Assembly: GCF_016917755.1 (NCBI RefSeq)
Contig: NZ_CP070326.1
Location: 6,696,001-6,760,000, forward strand
Source of the DNA: Streptomyces noursei
Lineage (GTDB): Bacteria; Actinomycetota; Actinomycetes; Streptomycetales; Streptomycetaceae
Direction of reading: 5' to 3'
DNA: 64,000 bases
Shown: piece by piece, positions 17,882 through 26,539 of the stretch
Position numbering within the stretch: position 1 is the first letter of the stretch
Layout: each line of letters starts with the position of its first letter
The notes under the pieces: generated by a model
Seen by the model: only the letters and a program-made list of their open reading frames with translations
The model's database searches: none
What the model was told of the DNA's origin: nothing
Program-made: the position numbers and the translations under genes

Positions 17882-18883
17882 GTGGCTGCCGAGCTGTTCT
17901 ACGACGACGACGCCGACCTGTCCATCATTCAGAACCGCAAGGTCGCGGTCATCGGTTACGGGAGCCAGGGGCACGCCCACGCGCTGTCCCTGCGCGACTC
18001 GGGCGTCGACGTGCGCGTCGGTCTGCACGAGGGCTCCAAGTCGAAGGCCAAGGCCGAGGAGCAGGGCCTGCGCGTGGTGACGCCGGCCGAGGCGGCGGCC
18101 GAGGCGGACGTCATCATGATCCTGGTGCCGGACCCGATCCAGGCCAAGGTCTACGAGGAGTCCATCAAGGAGCACCTCAAGGACGGCGACGCGCTGTTCT
18201 TCGGGCACGGCCTGAACATCCGCTACGGCTTCATCAAGGCCCCGGCCGGCGTGGACGTCTGCATGGTCGCCCCCAAGGGTCCCGGCCACCTGGTCCGCCG
18301 CCAGTACGAGGAGGGCCGCGGCGTGCCGTGCATCGCGGCCGTCGAGCAGGACGCCTCCGGCAAGGCGTTCGACCTGGCGCTCTCCTACGCCAAGGGCATC
18401 GGCGGCACCCGCGCCGGGGTCATCAAGACCACCTTCACCGAGGAGACCGAGACCGACCTGTTCGGTGAGCAGGCGGTGCTCTGCGGCGGCGCCTCGGCGC
18501 TGGTCAAGGCGGGTTTCGAGACCCTGGTCGAGGCGGGCTACCAGCCTGAGATCGCCTACTTCGAGTGCCTCCACGAGCTGAAGCTGATCGTGGACCTCAT
18601 GTACGAGGGCGGCCTGGAGAAGATGCGCTGGTCGGTCTCCGAGACCGCCGAGTGGGGCGACTACGTCACCGGCCCGCGGATCATCACCGACGCCACCAAG
18701 GCCGAGATGAAGAAGGTGCTCGCCGAGATCCAGGACGGCACCTTTGCCAAGAACTGGATGGCGGAGTACAACGCCGGCCTGCCGAAGTACAACGAGTACA
18801 AGAAGGCCGACGAGAACCACCTGCTGGAGACCACCGGCAAGAAGCTGCGCAAGCTGATGAGCTGGGTGGACGACGAGGCGTAA
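17882..18883 (+). CDS. ilvC: Ketol-acid reductoisomerase
   Basis: This 333-residue class I (short) enzyme rearranges and reduces acetolactate to dihydroxyisovalerate with NADPH and Mg. The nucleotide motif is VAVIGYGSQGHAHALSLRDS near residues 22-41. Metal and substrate ligands are in the C-terminal knotted domain (TETDLFGEQAVLCGG, YFECLHELKLIVDLMYEGG). The GTG start follows AAGGAG at 17868-17873. It lies 102 bases after ilvN as the third gene of the operon. The end is followed by a G/C-rich hairpin. Confidence 0.97.
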   Translation: MAAELFYDDDADLSIIQNRKVAVIGYGSQGHAHALSLRDSGVDVRVGLHEGSKSKAKAEEQGLRVVTPAEAAAEADVIMILVPDPIQAKVYEESIKEHLKDGDALFFGHGLNIRYGFIKAPAGVDVCMVAPKGPGHLVRRQYEEGRGVPCIAAVEQDASGKAFDLALSYAKGIGGTRAGVIKTTFTEETETDLFGEQAVLCGGASALVKAGFETLVEAGYQPEIAYFECLHELKLIVDLMYEGGLEKMRWSVSETAEWGDYVTGPRIITDATKAEMKKVLAEIQDGTFAKNWMAEYNAGLPKYNEYKKADENHLLETTGKKLRKLMSWVDDEA

Positions 18884-18895
18884 GCCGGGGGACAA

Positions 18896-18923
18896 GGGGG
18901 TCGCGACACTGTTCGCGGCCCCC
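18896..18923 (+). terminator. Hairpin after ilvC
   Basis: GGGGGTCGCGA pairs with TTCGCGGCCCCC across a loop of a few bases, with one G.U pair. It lies 12 bases after the ilvC stop and lacks a long T-run, as is common for Streptomyces terminators. Confidence 0.65.
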
Positions 18924-19174
18924 TCGTCCATATGTCGCCGCACCACCTTGTCCACCGCGTAGAACCACGCATGAGTGATCCTTACGCTTCGGCACAGACC
19001 GTGCCGTGCCCCGCCACTACACTGCTCGTCACAAGCGCGTCAGGCTCACAGCGTCGTGCGTCTTCCACGCGGCATTCCCCCCTACCGCCTTCGGCCGTCG
19101 GGACGGCCGTCGTCCCCCACTGCCCCAGGGCATGGGCGGTACCTCCAGCGGACCAGATGAGGACTGAAGACCAC

Positions 19175-20779
19175 GTGAGCACTGCCAACCCGGGTAAACC
19201 CGTTGTACTGATCGCCGAGGAGCTCTCGCCGGCCACCGTCGACGCCCTCGGCCCGGATTTCGAGATCCGGCACTGCAACGGCGCTGACCGCGCCGAACTG
19301 CTTCCCGCCATCGTCGACGTCGATGCCATCCTCGTGCGCAGCGCGACGAAGGTCGACGGCGAGGCGATCGCCGCCGCCAAGAAGCTGAAGGTCATCGCCC
19401 GGGCCGGCGTGGGCCTGGACAACGTCGACGTCTCCGCCGCCACCAAGGCCGGCGTGATGGTCGTGAACGCCCCGACCTCCAACATCGTCACCGCCGCCGA
19501 GCTGGCCTGCGGTCTGCTGGTCGCCACCGCCCGCAACATCCCGCAGGCGAACACCGCGCTGAAGAACGGCGAGTGGAAGCGCAGCAAGTACACCGGCGTC
19601 GAGCTCAGCGAGAAGACCCTCGGCGTGGTCGGCCTCGGCCGGATCGGCGTGCTGGTCGCCCAGCGGATGTCCGCGTTCGGCATGAAGGTCGTGGCCTACG
19701 ACCCCTACGTCCAGCCGGCCCGCGCCGCGCAGATGGGCGTCAAGCTGCTGACCCTGGACGAGCTGCTGGAGGTCTCGGACTTCATCACCGTCCACCTCCC
19801 CAAGACCCCCGAGACCATCGGTCTGATCGGCGACGAGGCGCTGCACAAGGTCAAGCCGAGCGTCCGGATCGTCAACGCCGCCCGTGGCGGGATCGTCGAC
19901 GAGGAGGCGCTGGCCGGCGCGCTCAAGGAGGGCCGGGTGGCCGGCGCGGGCCTCGACGTGTACGCCGTCGAGCCCTGCACCGACTCGCCGCTGTTCGCGT
20001 TCGACCAGGTCGTGTGCACCCCGCACCTGGGCGCCTCGACGGGCGAGGCGCAGGAGAAGGCCGGTATCGCGGTCGCCAAGTCGGTGCGGCTGGCGCTCGC
20101 CGGCGAGCTGGTCCCGGACGCGGTCAACGTCCAGGGCGGCGTGATCGCCGAGGACGTCAAGCCCGGGCTGCCGCTGGCCGAGCGGCTGGGGCGGATCTTC
20201 ACCGCGCTGGCCGGCGAGGTCGCCATGCGCCTCGACGTCGAGGTGTACGGCGAGATCACCCAGCACGATGTGAAGGTGCTCGAACTCTCCGCGCTCAAGG
20301 GCGTGTTCGAGGATGTCGTCGCGGAGACGGTGTCCTACGTCAACGCCCCGCTCTTCGCGCAGGAGCGCGGCGTCGAGGTGCGGCTGACCACCAGCAGCGA
20401 GTCGCCCGAGCACCGCAACGTGGTCACCGTGCGCGGCACCCTCGCGAGCGGCGAGGAGGTGTCGATCTCCGGCACGCTCGCCGGCCACAAGAACGTCCAG
20501 AAGGTCGTCGCGGTCGGTGACCACTCCATCGACCTGGCGCTCGCCGACCACATGGCGTTCCTGCGCTACACCGACCGCCCCGGCGTCGTCGGCACCGTCG
20601 GCCGGATCCTGGGCGAGGCGGGCATCAACATCGGCGGCATGCAGGTCGCCCGGGCCGACGTCGGCGGTGAGGCGCTGGTCGTGCTGACGGTCGACGACAC
20701 CATCCCGGCGAACGTGCTGTCGGAGATCTCCGAGGAGATCGGCGCGACCTCGGTGCGCGCGGTGAACCTCACCCACTGA
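19175..20779 (+). CDS. serA: D-3-phosphoglycerate dehydrogenase
   Basis: This 534-residue long-form SerA catalyses the first committed step of serine synthesis, oxidising 3-phosphoglycerate with NAD. It has a substrate and Rossmann core with TLGVVGLGRIGVLVAQRM (about residues 149-166), the catalytic triad in NAARGGIVDEEAL, DVYAVEP and CTPHLGAST, an intervening domain (about 315-450), and a C-terminal ACT domain (DRPGVVGTVGRILGEAGINIGG region, about 465-534) for serine feedback. The GTG at 19175 is preceded by GAGG. It is separated from ilvC by about 290 bases that include the ilvC terminator, so it probably has its own promoter. Confidence 0.96.
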   Translation: MSTANPGKPVVLIAEELSPATVDALGPDFEIRHCNGADRAELLPAIVDVDAILVRSATKVDGEAIAAAKKLKVIARAGVGLDNVDVSAATKAGVMVVNAPTSNIVTAAELACGLLVATARNIPQANTALKNGEWKRSKYTGVELSEKTLGVVGLGRIGVLVAQRMSAFGMKVVAYDPYVQPARAAQMGVKLLTLDELLEVSDFITVHLPKTPETIGLIGDEALHKVKPSVRIVNAARGGIVDEEALAGALKEGRVAGAGLDVYAVEPCTDSPLFAFDQVVCTPHLGASTGEAQEKAGIAVAKSVRLALAGELVPDAVNVQGGVIAEDVKPGLPLAERLGRIFTALAGEVAMRLDVEVYGEITQHDVKVLELSALKGVFEDVVAETVSYVNAPLFAQERGVEVRLTTSSESPEHRNVVTVRGTLASGEEVSISGTLAGHKNVQKVVAVGDHSIDLALADHMAFLRYTDRPGVVGTVGRILGEAGINIGGMQVARADVGGEALVVLTVDDTIPANVLSEISEEIGATSVRAVNLTH

Positions 20780-20801
20780 GCCTCCCGCTCTCGTGGTTCC
20801 A

Positions 20802-20837
20802 CGGGCCCGGTCCCCGCTTTTGCGGGGGCCGGGCCCG
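20802..20837 (+). terminator. Terminator after serA
   Basis: CGGGCCCGGTCCCCGC pairs with GCGGGGGCCGGGCCCG around a TTTT loop, with a G.U pair. It is a very stable hairpin 22 bases after the serA stop. Confidence 0.8.
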
Positions 20838-21051
20838 CGGCCGTCCGGGCGGGGTACGGGGCGCGTGCAGGGGGCGGCACGGGTGTCCGCGCGGGCCGAC
20901 GACGCATACGGCGATTCACTCGAATGGGTTAGGGGTGGCCCGCCGGGGCCCGGTGCCGGCGGGTCCGCCGAGTCGCTGGGGCGGCGTGACCGGCGCGCAA
21001 TGGGAACTGTGCGCGCGGGCAGCCGGTGCGCACGGAAGGAGGCGGGACGCC

Positions 21052-21471
21052 ATGAACGCACCCGTGGGGGACACCCCGCAGAGCCTGACCGGACTGCACG
21101 TGGTGGACGCGGAGGGCGCCAAGCTCGGCCTCGTCCAGCAGGTGTACCGGGACGACGCGACCGACGAGCCCGAGTGGATCACCGTGCGGACCGGGTTGTT
21201 CGGGCTGAAGGAGACCTTCGTGCCGCTGGCCGGGGCCCGGCGGGTCGGCGACGAACTGCACCTGCCGCACACCAAGCACACGATCAAGGAGACGCCGCGG
21301 ATCGACGCCCACGGCCATCTCGACCCGTCCGAGGAGGACCGGCTCTACCGCCACTACGGGCTGATCGGCCCGGGGCCGAGCCGGGACACCGGGACGCCGG
21401 GCACGCCGGGCTCGTCGGGGACCGGTGGCACGGGCGGTGCCGCCGGTGCGGAGGGCGGCCCCGAGGGGTAG
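21052..21471 (+). CDS. PRC-barrel domain protein
   Basis: This 139-residue protein has a PRC-barrel fold at residues about 10-85: GLHVVDAEGAKLGLVQQVYRD opens it, followed by WITVRTGLFGLKETFVPL and TKHTIKETPRID. The C-terminus is a Gly/Thr/Ser/Pro-rich tail. In Streptomyces such proteins are abundant stress or spore-associated proteins of unclear biochemical role. The ATG at 21052 has a GGAAGGAGG Shine-Dalgarno nine bases upstream, one of the strongest in the window. The downstream gene may overlap its end. Confidence 0.85.
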   Translation: MNAPVGDTPQSLTGLHVVDAEGAKLGLVQQVYRDDATDEPEWITVRTGLFGLKETFVPLAGARRVGDELHLPHTKHTIKETPRIDAHGHLDPSEEDRLYRHYGLIGPGPSRDTGTPGTPGSSGTGGTGGAAGAEGGPEG

Positions 21472-21835
21472 ACCGGTCGGTTCGCCGGGGCCGTTGGGGC
21501 CGCCCGTACCGGCCGGGGTCGAGGTGCTCGGACTGCTGCCGCGCGACGAGGGACTGCGCGAGGCGATCGGCGAGGTGCTGCCGGAGGGCAGCGAGGGGCT
21601 GGTCGCGATCTTCGAGGGGGTGTCGGACACCGAGGTCGACGCCACGGCCGCCCGGATCGTCGGCCCCTTCTACCAGGCGCTGCCCACCGGCCTGATGGTG
21701 CAGTCGCTGGTCCGGCCGGACGCGATGCCCACCGGCGCCGACCTGGCGGAGGCGGTGCGCCGGGTGACGCAGGGCGAGGTGCTCGGTCCGGACGGGCGAG
21801 AGCGCGGGGCGGCGCGGGCCGAGGACGGGGCGTAG
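21425..21835 (+). CDS. Hypothetical protein
   Basis: The well-behaved part of this frame is VEVLGLLPRDEGLREAIGEV onward, which has normal high-GC codon bias and continues to the TAG before 21836. The N-terminal 30 residues (Arg/Pro rich, overlapping the PRC-barrel gene) are doubtful, so the true start is probably internal, but no ATG or GTG with a clear Shine-Dalgarno decides it. The core is acidic and soluble with the phrase GLVAIFEGVSDTEVDATAAR. I do not recognise a family. The downstream gene is convergent. Confidence 0.5.
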   Translation: MARAVPPVRRAAPRGRPVGSPGPLGPPVPAGVEVLGLLPRDEGLREAIGEVLPEGSEGLVAIFEGVSDTEVDATAARIVGPFYQALPTGLMVQSLVRPDAMPTGADLAEAVRRVTQGEVLGPDGRERGAARAEDGA

Positions 21836-21856
21836 CCCGGGCCCGCGCCGGCCGGC

Positions 21857-23584
21857 TCACTTTCCGGGGCGGGTCAGCAGCAGCTCGGTGTTGTGGTCGG
21901 CGGGGGTGCCGATCTTGGCGTCCGGCGTGGCATACGGGTCGTTGTACGACAGCTCGCGGTAGAGGGCGGCGAGCCCGGCGTCGGAGGTGTCGGTGACGTC
22001 GGCGACGTACGGCGCGGCGGACTCGATCAGGGTGGTGAACAGGGACAGCGTGCCGTCGCCGTTGTCGGCCAGCTCGATGATCCGGGCGTGCTGCGGGAAG
22101 TCGACGTGGGAGGCGGTGTTGATCTCCCAGAAGGCGCGTTCGGGCACCGCGTGGCCGTGCGGGGTGATGCGGTTCTCGTGGGTGTGGCCGTTCACCCAGG
22201 CGACCACGTTCGGGTAGCGCTGGAGCAGGTCGACCAGGGCCTTGCCGTCGTGCCGGGCCTCGAAGGGCCGGTAGGGGTCGGGCAGCAGGTTGCCCATGCT
22301 GGCGCTGGTGTGGTGGCTGAACAGGACGATCAGGCAGTCGCCGCCGCTGCCGCGCACCGTGCGGCCGTCGGTGTCGTACCAGCGGCTGCTGTGCGACTGC
22401 AGGACCGATTCCAGCCAGTGCAGCTGGGCCGTGCCCAGCGAACCGTCCGCCCAGCCCGCGCGGTTGGTGGTGTCCAGGCTGACACCCAGGACGCCCTCGG
22501 CGAGCGGGAAGGTGTAGTACAACCGGCCGCTCTCCGCCGCGTCGGAGGTGAAGCCGTGGCCGACCGGGCCCGCGCCGGTGTACGCCGGGTCCAGATGGGC
22601 CTTGGCGAACTCGGTCGGGGTGAACGGGTGGCGCCGCTCGTCAGGGGTGATCTTGCGGATCGTGCCGCCGCCGGACAGCAGCGAACCGAGCAGCGTCGCG
22701 GCCTGCGCCGGGTCGTGCTTGAGGGCGTCCGAGAGCCGGGCCGCGGTGGCGTCGTCGCACCCCTCCAGCTTCCGGTCGCCGGTGTACAGCGAGCCCAGCA
22801 GGCCGAGGTCGGGCAGGGTGCCCTCGATGCTGTCGTCGTGGTTGCCGACCGTGGTGTACCAGGGGACGGACAGGCCGGGCGCGCTGAACGGGCGGGCCGC
22901 ACCGGACAGGAAGCCCGGTATCCGCGGCAGCCCCTTGGCCTTGTAGGCGTCCTGGAGCGTGGACTCGGGGTTCCAGTACGCCGCGTTGCCGGAGTTCTGC
23001 ACGCCTTCGTAGCGCCGCGGGTCGCCGCTGCTGGGGGTGATCCGGCCGCCGCTCATCACCGTCAGATACCAGTCGAGCTCGATCCGCTCGTGGTTGTCGG
23101 TGTTGTCGCCGGTGGCCATCACCGAGCCGAACGGCATCCCGGTGTACGGGCCTTGGCGCACCGCGTTGACCCGCTCGACCAGCGAGGAGGCGCCGCGCAC
23201 GGTCAGCGCCTCCTGCGGGCGGTGCGCGCTGTCGTTGAACCGGGCCAGATACTCGAACCGGACCGGCGACTCGACGTCCGCCAGGTGCAGGTCGGTGAAC
23301 TGCACGAAGGAGGCGAGCCCGGTCCGGCGGTCGTCCCGCCCCGCGCCCGCGCCGGCCAGGTCGCCGCGCACCACCAGCGGCCAGCCCGGACCGGCCACCA
23401 GCCTCTTGTACGCCCCGGTGCCGACCGGGCGGGCGGCCTGCTCCAGCGTGGTGCCCCGGGTCCGCACGGCACGCGCCGCGGTGACCGCCAGCGCCCGGTC
23501 GTACGAGGCCGCCGACCACAGCGCGGCACCCGCCGCCACGGCGGACATTCTCGACACGAACTGTCGGCGGTTCATCCCGTGCAT
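21857..23584 (-). CDS. Secreted calcineurin-like metallophosphoesterase
   Basis: This protein is about 575 residues long with a Tat signal (MNRRQFVSRMSAVAAGAALW). The metallophosphoesterase motifs are FTDLHLADVE, ATGDNTDN, TVGNHDD and the paired histidines in VLFSHHTSASMG and VAWVNGHTHENRI. These coordinate the two metal ions that hydrolyse a phosphoester. The chosen ATG (23584) has AGGGGGA upstream; a second ATG follows three codons later and would also preserve the signal. It belongs to a family of about 500-600-residue actinobacterial exported phosphatases with unknown substrates. It is convergent with the small hypothetical gene and downstream of the PucR regulator. Confidence 0.88.
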   Translation of the reverse strand: MHGMNRRQFVSRMSAVAAGAALWSAASYDRALAVTAARAVRTRGTTLEQAARPVGTGAYKRLVAGPGWPLVVRGDLAGAGAGRDDRRTGLASFVQFTDLHLADVESPVRFEYLARFNDSAHRPQEALTVRGASSLVERVNAVRQGPYTGMPFGSVMATGDNTDNHERIELDWYLTVMSGGRITPSSGDPRRYEGVQNSGNAAYWNPESTLQDAYKAKGLPRIPGFLSGAARPFSAPGLSVPWYTTVGNHDDSIEGTLPDLGLLGSLYTGDRKLEGCDDATAARLSDALKHDPAQAATLLGSLLSGGGTIRKITPDERRHPFTPTEFAKAHLDPAYTGAGPVGHGFTSDAAESGRLYYTFPLAEGVLGVSLDTTNRAGWADGSLGTAQLHWLESVLQSHSSRWYDTDGRTVRGSGGDCLIVLFSHHTSASMGNLLPDPYRPFEARHDGKALVDLLQRYPNVVAWVNGHTHENRITPHGHAVPERAFWEINTASHVDFPQHARIIELADNGDGTLSLFTTLIESAAPYVADVTDTSDAGLAALYRELSYNDPYATPDAKIGTPADHNTELLLTRPGK

Positions 23585-23870
23585 CAAATCCCCCTGGGGC
23601 AGCGGTACATGGCGGCAGGCAGGGGTGTCCCGAGAACCCGTCCGGCAGTCGGGCACCCTCGGACGGCGCACACGCTACTTGTCGGTAGTGGTCGTTAACA
23701 GGCCCTGTGCACAACGGGTTCATGGACAACAGGTGGCGTCCCGGTGCACTCCGGGGCATCCTGCGGCGCTTTCGTGGAGGCGCCGCCAACGCTCAACCCC
23801 CGGCGCCGAGTTCGCCGTCCTTCCCGCCCCTGCCCCTGCCCCGCCCCTCGCCTGGCCGGTCGTACCCGTC

Positions 23871-25127
23871 CTAGAGCCGCGCCGCCTTCAGTGCCATGTG
23901 GAGCAGCAGCCGGTCCGCGCCCTCGTCCAGGTCGAGGCCGGTCAGCTTCTCGACCCGGGCCAGGCGGTAGTAGAGCGTCTGGCGGTGGATGCCCAGCTGC
24001 TGGGCGGTGCGGCCGGCCTGGCCCGCGCAGTCCAGGAACGCCTCCGCGGTACGGGCGAGTTCGGCGTGCGCGGGGGCCAGCAGCGGGCCGACGGACGGGT
24101 CGGGCGCGGCGGCCGGGAGGGCGGTCAGCAGGCGGTAGGCACCGAGTCCGTCCCATTCGGCGACCGGGCCCAGCCGGGGTTCGGCGCGGGCCGCGCGGGC
24201 CGCGTCCAGGGCCTGCTGCCAGCTCGCCGGCAGCTCGGCCAGCTCCCGGGTGGCGAGGCCGATCCCGGCGGCGCCCCGGGTGGGGCGGGTCCCGGCCGGG
24301 CCGCCGGCCGCCGGGCCGGCCGCCCGCGGGGAGCGCAGCAGATGGTCGGCGGCCGTGTGGGCCGCGGCCGGCGAGCCGGTCTGGCGCAGCCGGACGAGCC
24401 CGGCCAGCGCGGACTCGGTGGCGCCGGGGCCCGGCCGGTCCGGGCGGCCGGCGTCCCCCGCGGGCAGCGGGCAGGCGGCCAGCAGCCCGGGCAGGCTCGG
24501 CAGCGGAGCGGTGTCGGTGGCGGCGGTGTCCCAGGGGAGGACCGCCACCAGGGTGAGCGGGGTGCCGGGGGTGAAGCGCAGGGTGTCCCGGAGGGCGTCC
24601 CGCAGCGCGGCCGCCGCGGCGGCCCGGCCGGCGGCCCGGGAGGTCAGCAACTCCCGCAGCACCTGGGCGAGTTCGGAGCCGGCCCGGGACTCGTCGGCCA
24701 GCAGGGCGCCGATCCGTGCGGCGGTCTCCATCGCCTGGGCCATCCGGGGGTCGGGCGGGGTGCCGGCGCCGCCCAGTGCCAGGTCGGTCAGGTGGCCGTC
24801 GTCCAGCAGCCAGACGTAGCCGTGCACCACTCCCCGGTGCCGTACGGGCAGACAGATTCGGCCTTTGAACACCCCCGCCGCCGGGTCCGGGGGAATCCGC
24901 AGCGGGGACGTGGCGCGGGCGATCCCGAACGCCTCGAACCACGCCCGCACCGCGGCCGAGGACCGCCGCTGGAGGATCGAGCGGGTCCGTACCGGGTCCA
25001 TGACCTCGTCGTCCTCGCCCTCGTGCGCGCCGAACGCGATCAGCCCGAAGTCCCGGTCCTCCAGCGTCGCCGGCGCCCCGAGCGCCGCCGAGATCTCGTC
25101 CACCAACTGCTGGTAGTCACCGCGCAC
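23871..25127 (-). CDS. PucR-family transcriptional regulator of proline catabolism (probable)
   Basis: This 418-residue regulator has a C-terminal PucR helix-turn-helix (about residues 355-418, TAQQLGIHRQTLYYRLARVE, then KLTGLDLDEGADRLLLHMAL). The N-terminal two thirds is a GGDEF-like/sensor region with Ala, Gly and Pro runs. It is divergent from the proline dehydrogenase gene with 203 bases between. PucR-type regulators beside putA genes commonly activate them in response to proline. That role is inference from position and from the family. The Pro/Ala/Gly-rich central part (about 235-265) is probably a flexible linker. Confidence 0.85.
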   Translation of the reverse strand: MRGDYQQLVDEISAALGAPATLEDRDFGLIAFGAHEGEDDEVMDPVRTRSILQRRSSAAVRAWFEAFGIARATSPLRIPPDPAAGVFKGRICLPVRHRGVVHGYVWLLDDGHLTDLALGGAGTPPDPRMAQAMETAARIGALLADESRAGSELAQVLRELLTSRAAGRAAAAAALRDALRDTLRFTPGTPLTLVAVLPWDTAATDTAPLPSLPGLLAACPLPAGDAGRPDRPGPGATESALAGLVRLRQTGSPAAAHTAADHLLRSPRAAGPAAGGPAGTRPTRGAAGIGLATRELAELPASWQQALDAARAARAEPRLGPVAEWDGLGAYRLLTALPAAAPDPSVGPLLAPAHAELARTAEAFLDCAGQAGRTAQQLGIHRQTLYYRLARVEKLTGLDLDEGADRLLLHMALKAARL

Positions 25128-25330
25128 CGCCGCCCGACCCCTCTCCCGTCACTGCCGTCACCTGCCTCCCATTCTCATACATCTGTCTGAGATGCCGGCC
25201 ACGAAGGCGTGACAGCTGTCGATGGCCGGAAAGTGGCGAGATCCTTAAATTTCAGGTGGCTCATCTTGCCGCCGCGACCGCCCGATCGGCGCCCGCCGGC
25301 ATTTGTCATCCTGAATCGTGGAGGTGCCCC

Positions 25331-26257
25331 ATGCTGGGTCCCGTGCTCCTCGCCGCCGCGCGCAGCGACAGCATCCGCCGCGTCGTCGCGGCCGCTCCGG
25401 TCACCCGACCGGTGGTCGACCGGTTCGTCGCCGGCGAGCGCCTGGACGAGTCGATGACGGCAGTACGGAATCTGGCCGCCCGCGGCATGGAGGTCACCCT
25501 CGACCACCTCGGCGAGGACATCACCGACCCGGCCGAGGCACTGCGCAACCGCGACGCCTACCTCCAGCTGGCCGCGGCGCTCAAGGAACTGGGACTAGGT
25601 ACCAGGGCCGAGATGTCGGTCAAGCTCTCCGCCTTCGGGCAGGCGCTGCCCGGCGGGCACGACCTCGCGCTGCGCAACGTCACCCCCGTGGTCGAGGCCG
25701 CCGCCGAAGCCGGCACGACCGTGACGCTGGACATGGAGGACCACACCACCGTCGACTCCACCCTCGCGATCCTCGGCACGCTGCGCGAGCGCTTCCCCCA
25801 GACGGGCGCAGTGCTCCAGTCGTATCTCTTCCGCACCGAGGACGACTGCCGGGACCTGGCCGGGGAAGGCTCCCGGGTGCGGCTGGTCAAGGGCGCCTAC
25901 AAGGAGCCCGCGACGGTCGCGTTCCAGGACAAGCGGGAAGTCGACCGGGCCTACGTGCGCTGCCTGAAGATCCTGATGGCCGGGCAGGGCTACCCGATGA
26001 TCGGGTCCCACGACCCGCGGATGGTCGCCATCGCCCAGGAGCTGGCGCACCGCAACGGCCGCAAGCCCGCGGACTACGAGTTCCAGATGCTGTTCGGCAT
26101 CCGCGAGGCGGAACAGCAGCGGCTGGTGGAGGAGGGCCATCGGATGCGGGTCTACATCCCCTACGGGACGGACTGGTACGGCTACTTCATGCGCCGCCTC
26201 GCCGAGCGCCCGGCCAACCTCGCGTTCTTCCTGAGGTCGCTCGCCACCCGCGGCTGA
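25331..26257 (+). CDS. putA: Proline dehydrogenase (monofunctional)
   Basis: This 308-residue FAD-dependent PRODH barrel oxidises proline to pyrroline-5-carboxylate and passes electrons to the quinone pool at the membrane. Motifs seen are TTVTLDMEDHTTVDSTL, RLVKGAYKEP (FAD and substrate contacts), MIGSHDPRMV, and the C-terminal RRLAERPANLAFFLRSL containing the substrate-binding Arg pair. The ATG at 25331 follows GTGGAGG. Together with the downstream dehydrogenase it forms the two-step route from proline to glutamate. It is divergent from a PucR regulator. Confidence 0.95.
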   Translation: MLGPVLLAAARSDSIRRVVAAAPVTRPVVDRFVAGERLDESMTAVRNLAARGMEVTLDHLGEDITDPAEALRNRDAYLQLAAALKELGLGTRAEMSVKLSAFGQALPGGHDLALRNVTPVVEAAAEAGTTVTLDMEDHTTVDSTLAILGTLRERFPQTGAVLQSYLFRTEDDCRDLAGEGSRVRLVKGAYKEPATVAFQDKREVDRAYVRCLKILMAGQGYPMIGSHDPRMVAIAQELAHRNGRKPADYEFQMLFGIREAEQQRLVEEGHRMRVYIPYGTDWYGYFMRRLAERPANLAFFLRSLATRG

Positions 26258-26317
26258 CGGAACCGGGAGCGTCCGCGGCGGAAGCCCGCCGCGGGCACCC
26301 CGCTGACCGGCTCATTT

Positions 26318-26341
26318 GGGACGGGGTTTACCGTCTCTTTT
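26318..26341 (+). terminator. Weak hairpin with T-tail between putA and pruA
   Basis: GACGG (26320-26324) pairs with CCGTC (26331-26335), extended by one or two weaker pairs, followed by TCTTTT. The rest of the 282-base gap carries repeated CCGACGTAC/CGACAAC words and no clear gene. The hairpin suggests the second gene can be expressed separately. Confidence 0.4.
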
Positions 26342-26539
26342 GATGCCGTATGGGTAGATCCTGGACAGGAGGATCCTCCCTGGACGGCGCCACCGGTAGC
26401 CGGCCACCCGCCGTGGCAGCGGCCTCGGCATGACCGACGTACACCGACGTACGACAACACACCGACATACGACAACGCAGTGATCGCCTACCGACGATCA
26501 CGAGCGTGACGATCGCAAGCGTAAGGAGACACGGCCACC

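Noticed and set aside
20926..20931. Stress sigma-factor promoter (GGGTTA) before the PRC-barrel gene
   Set aside because: No matching -35 lies at the required distance upstream.
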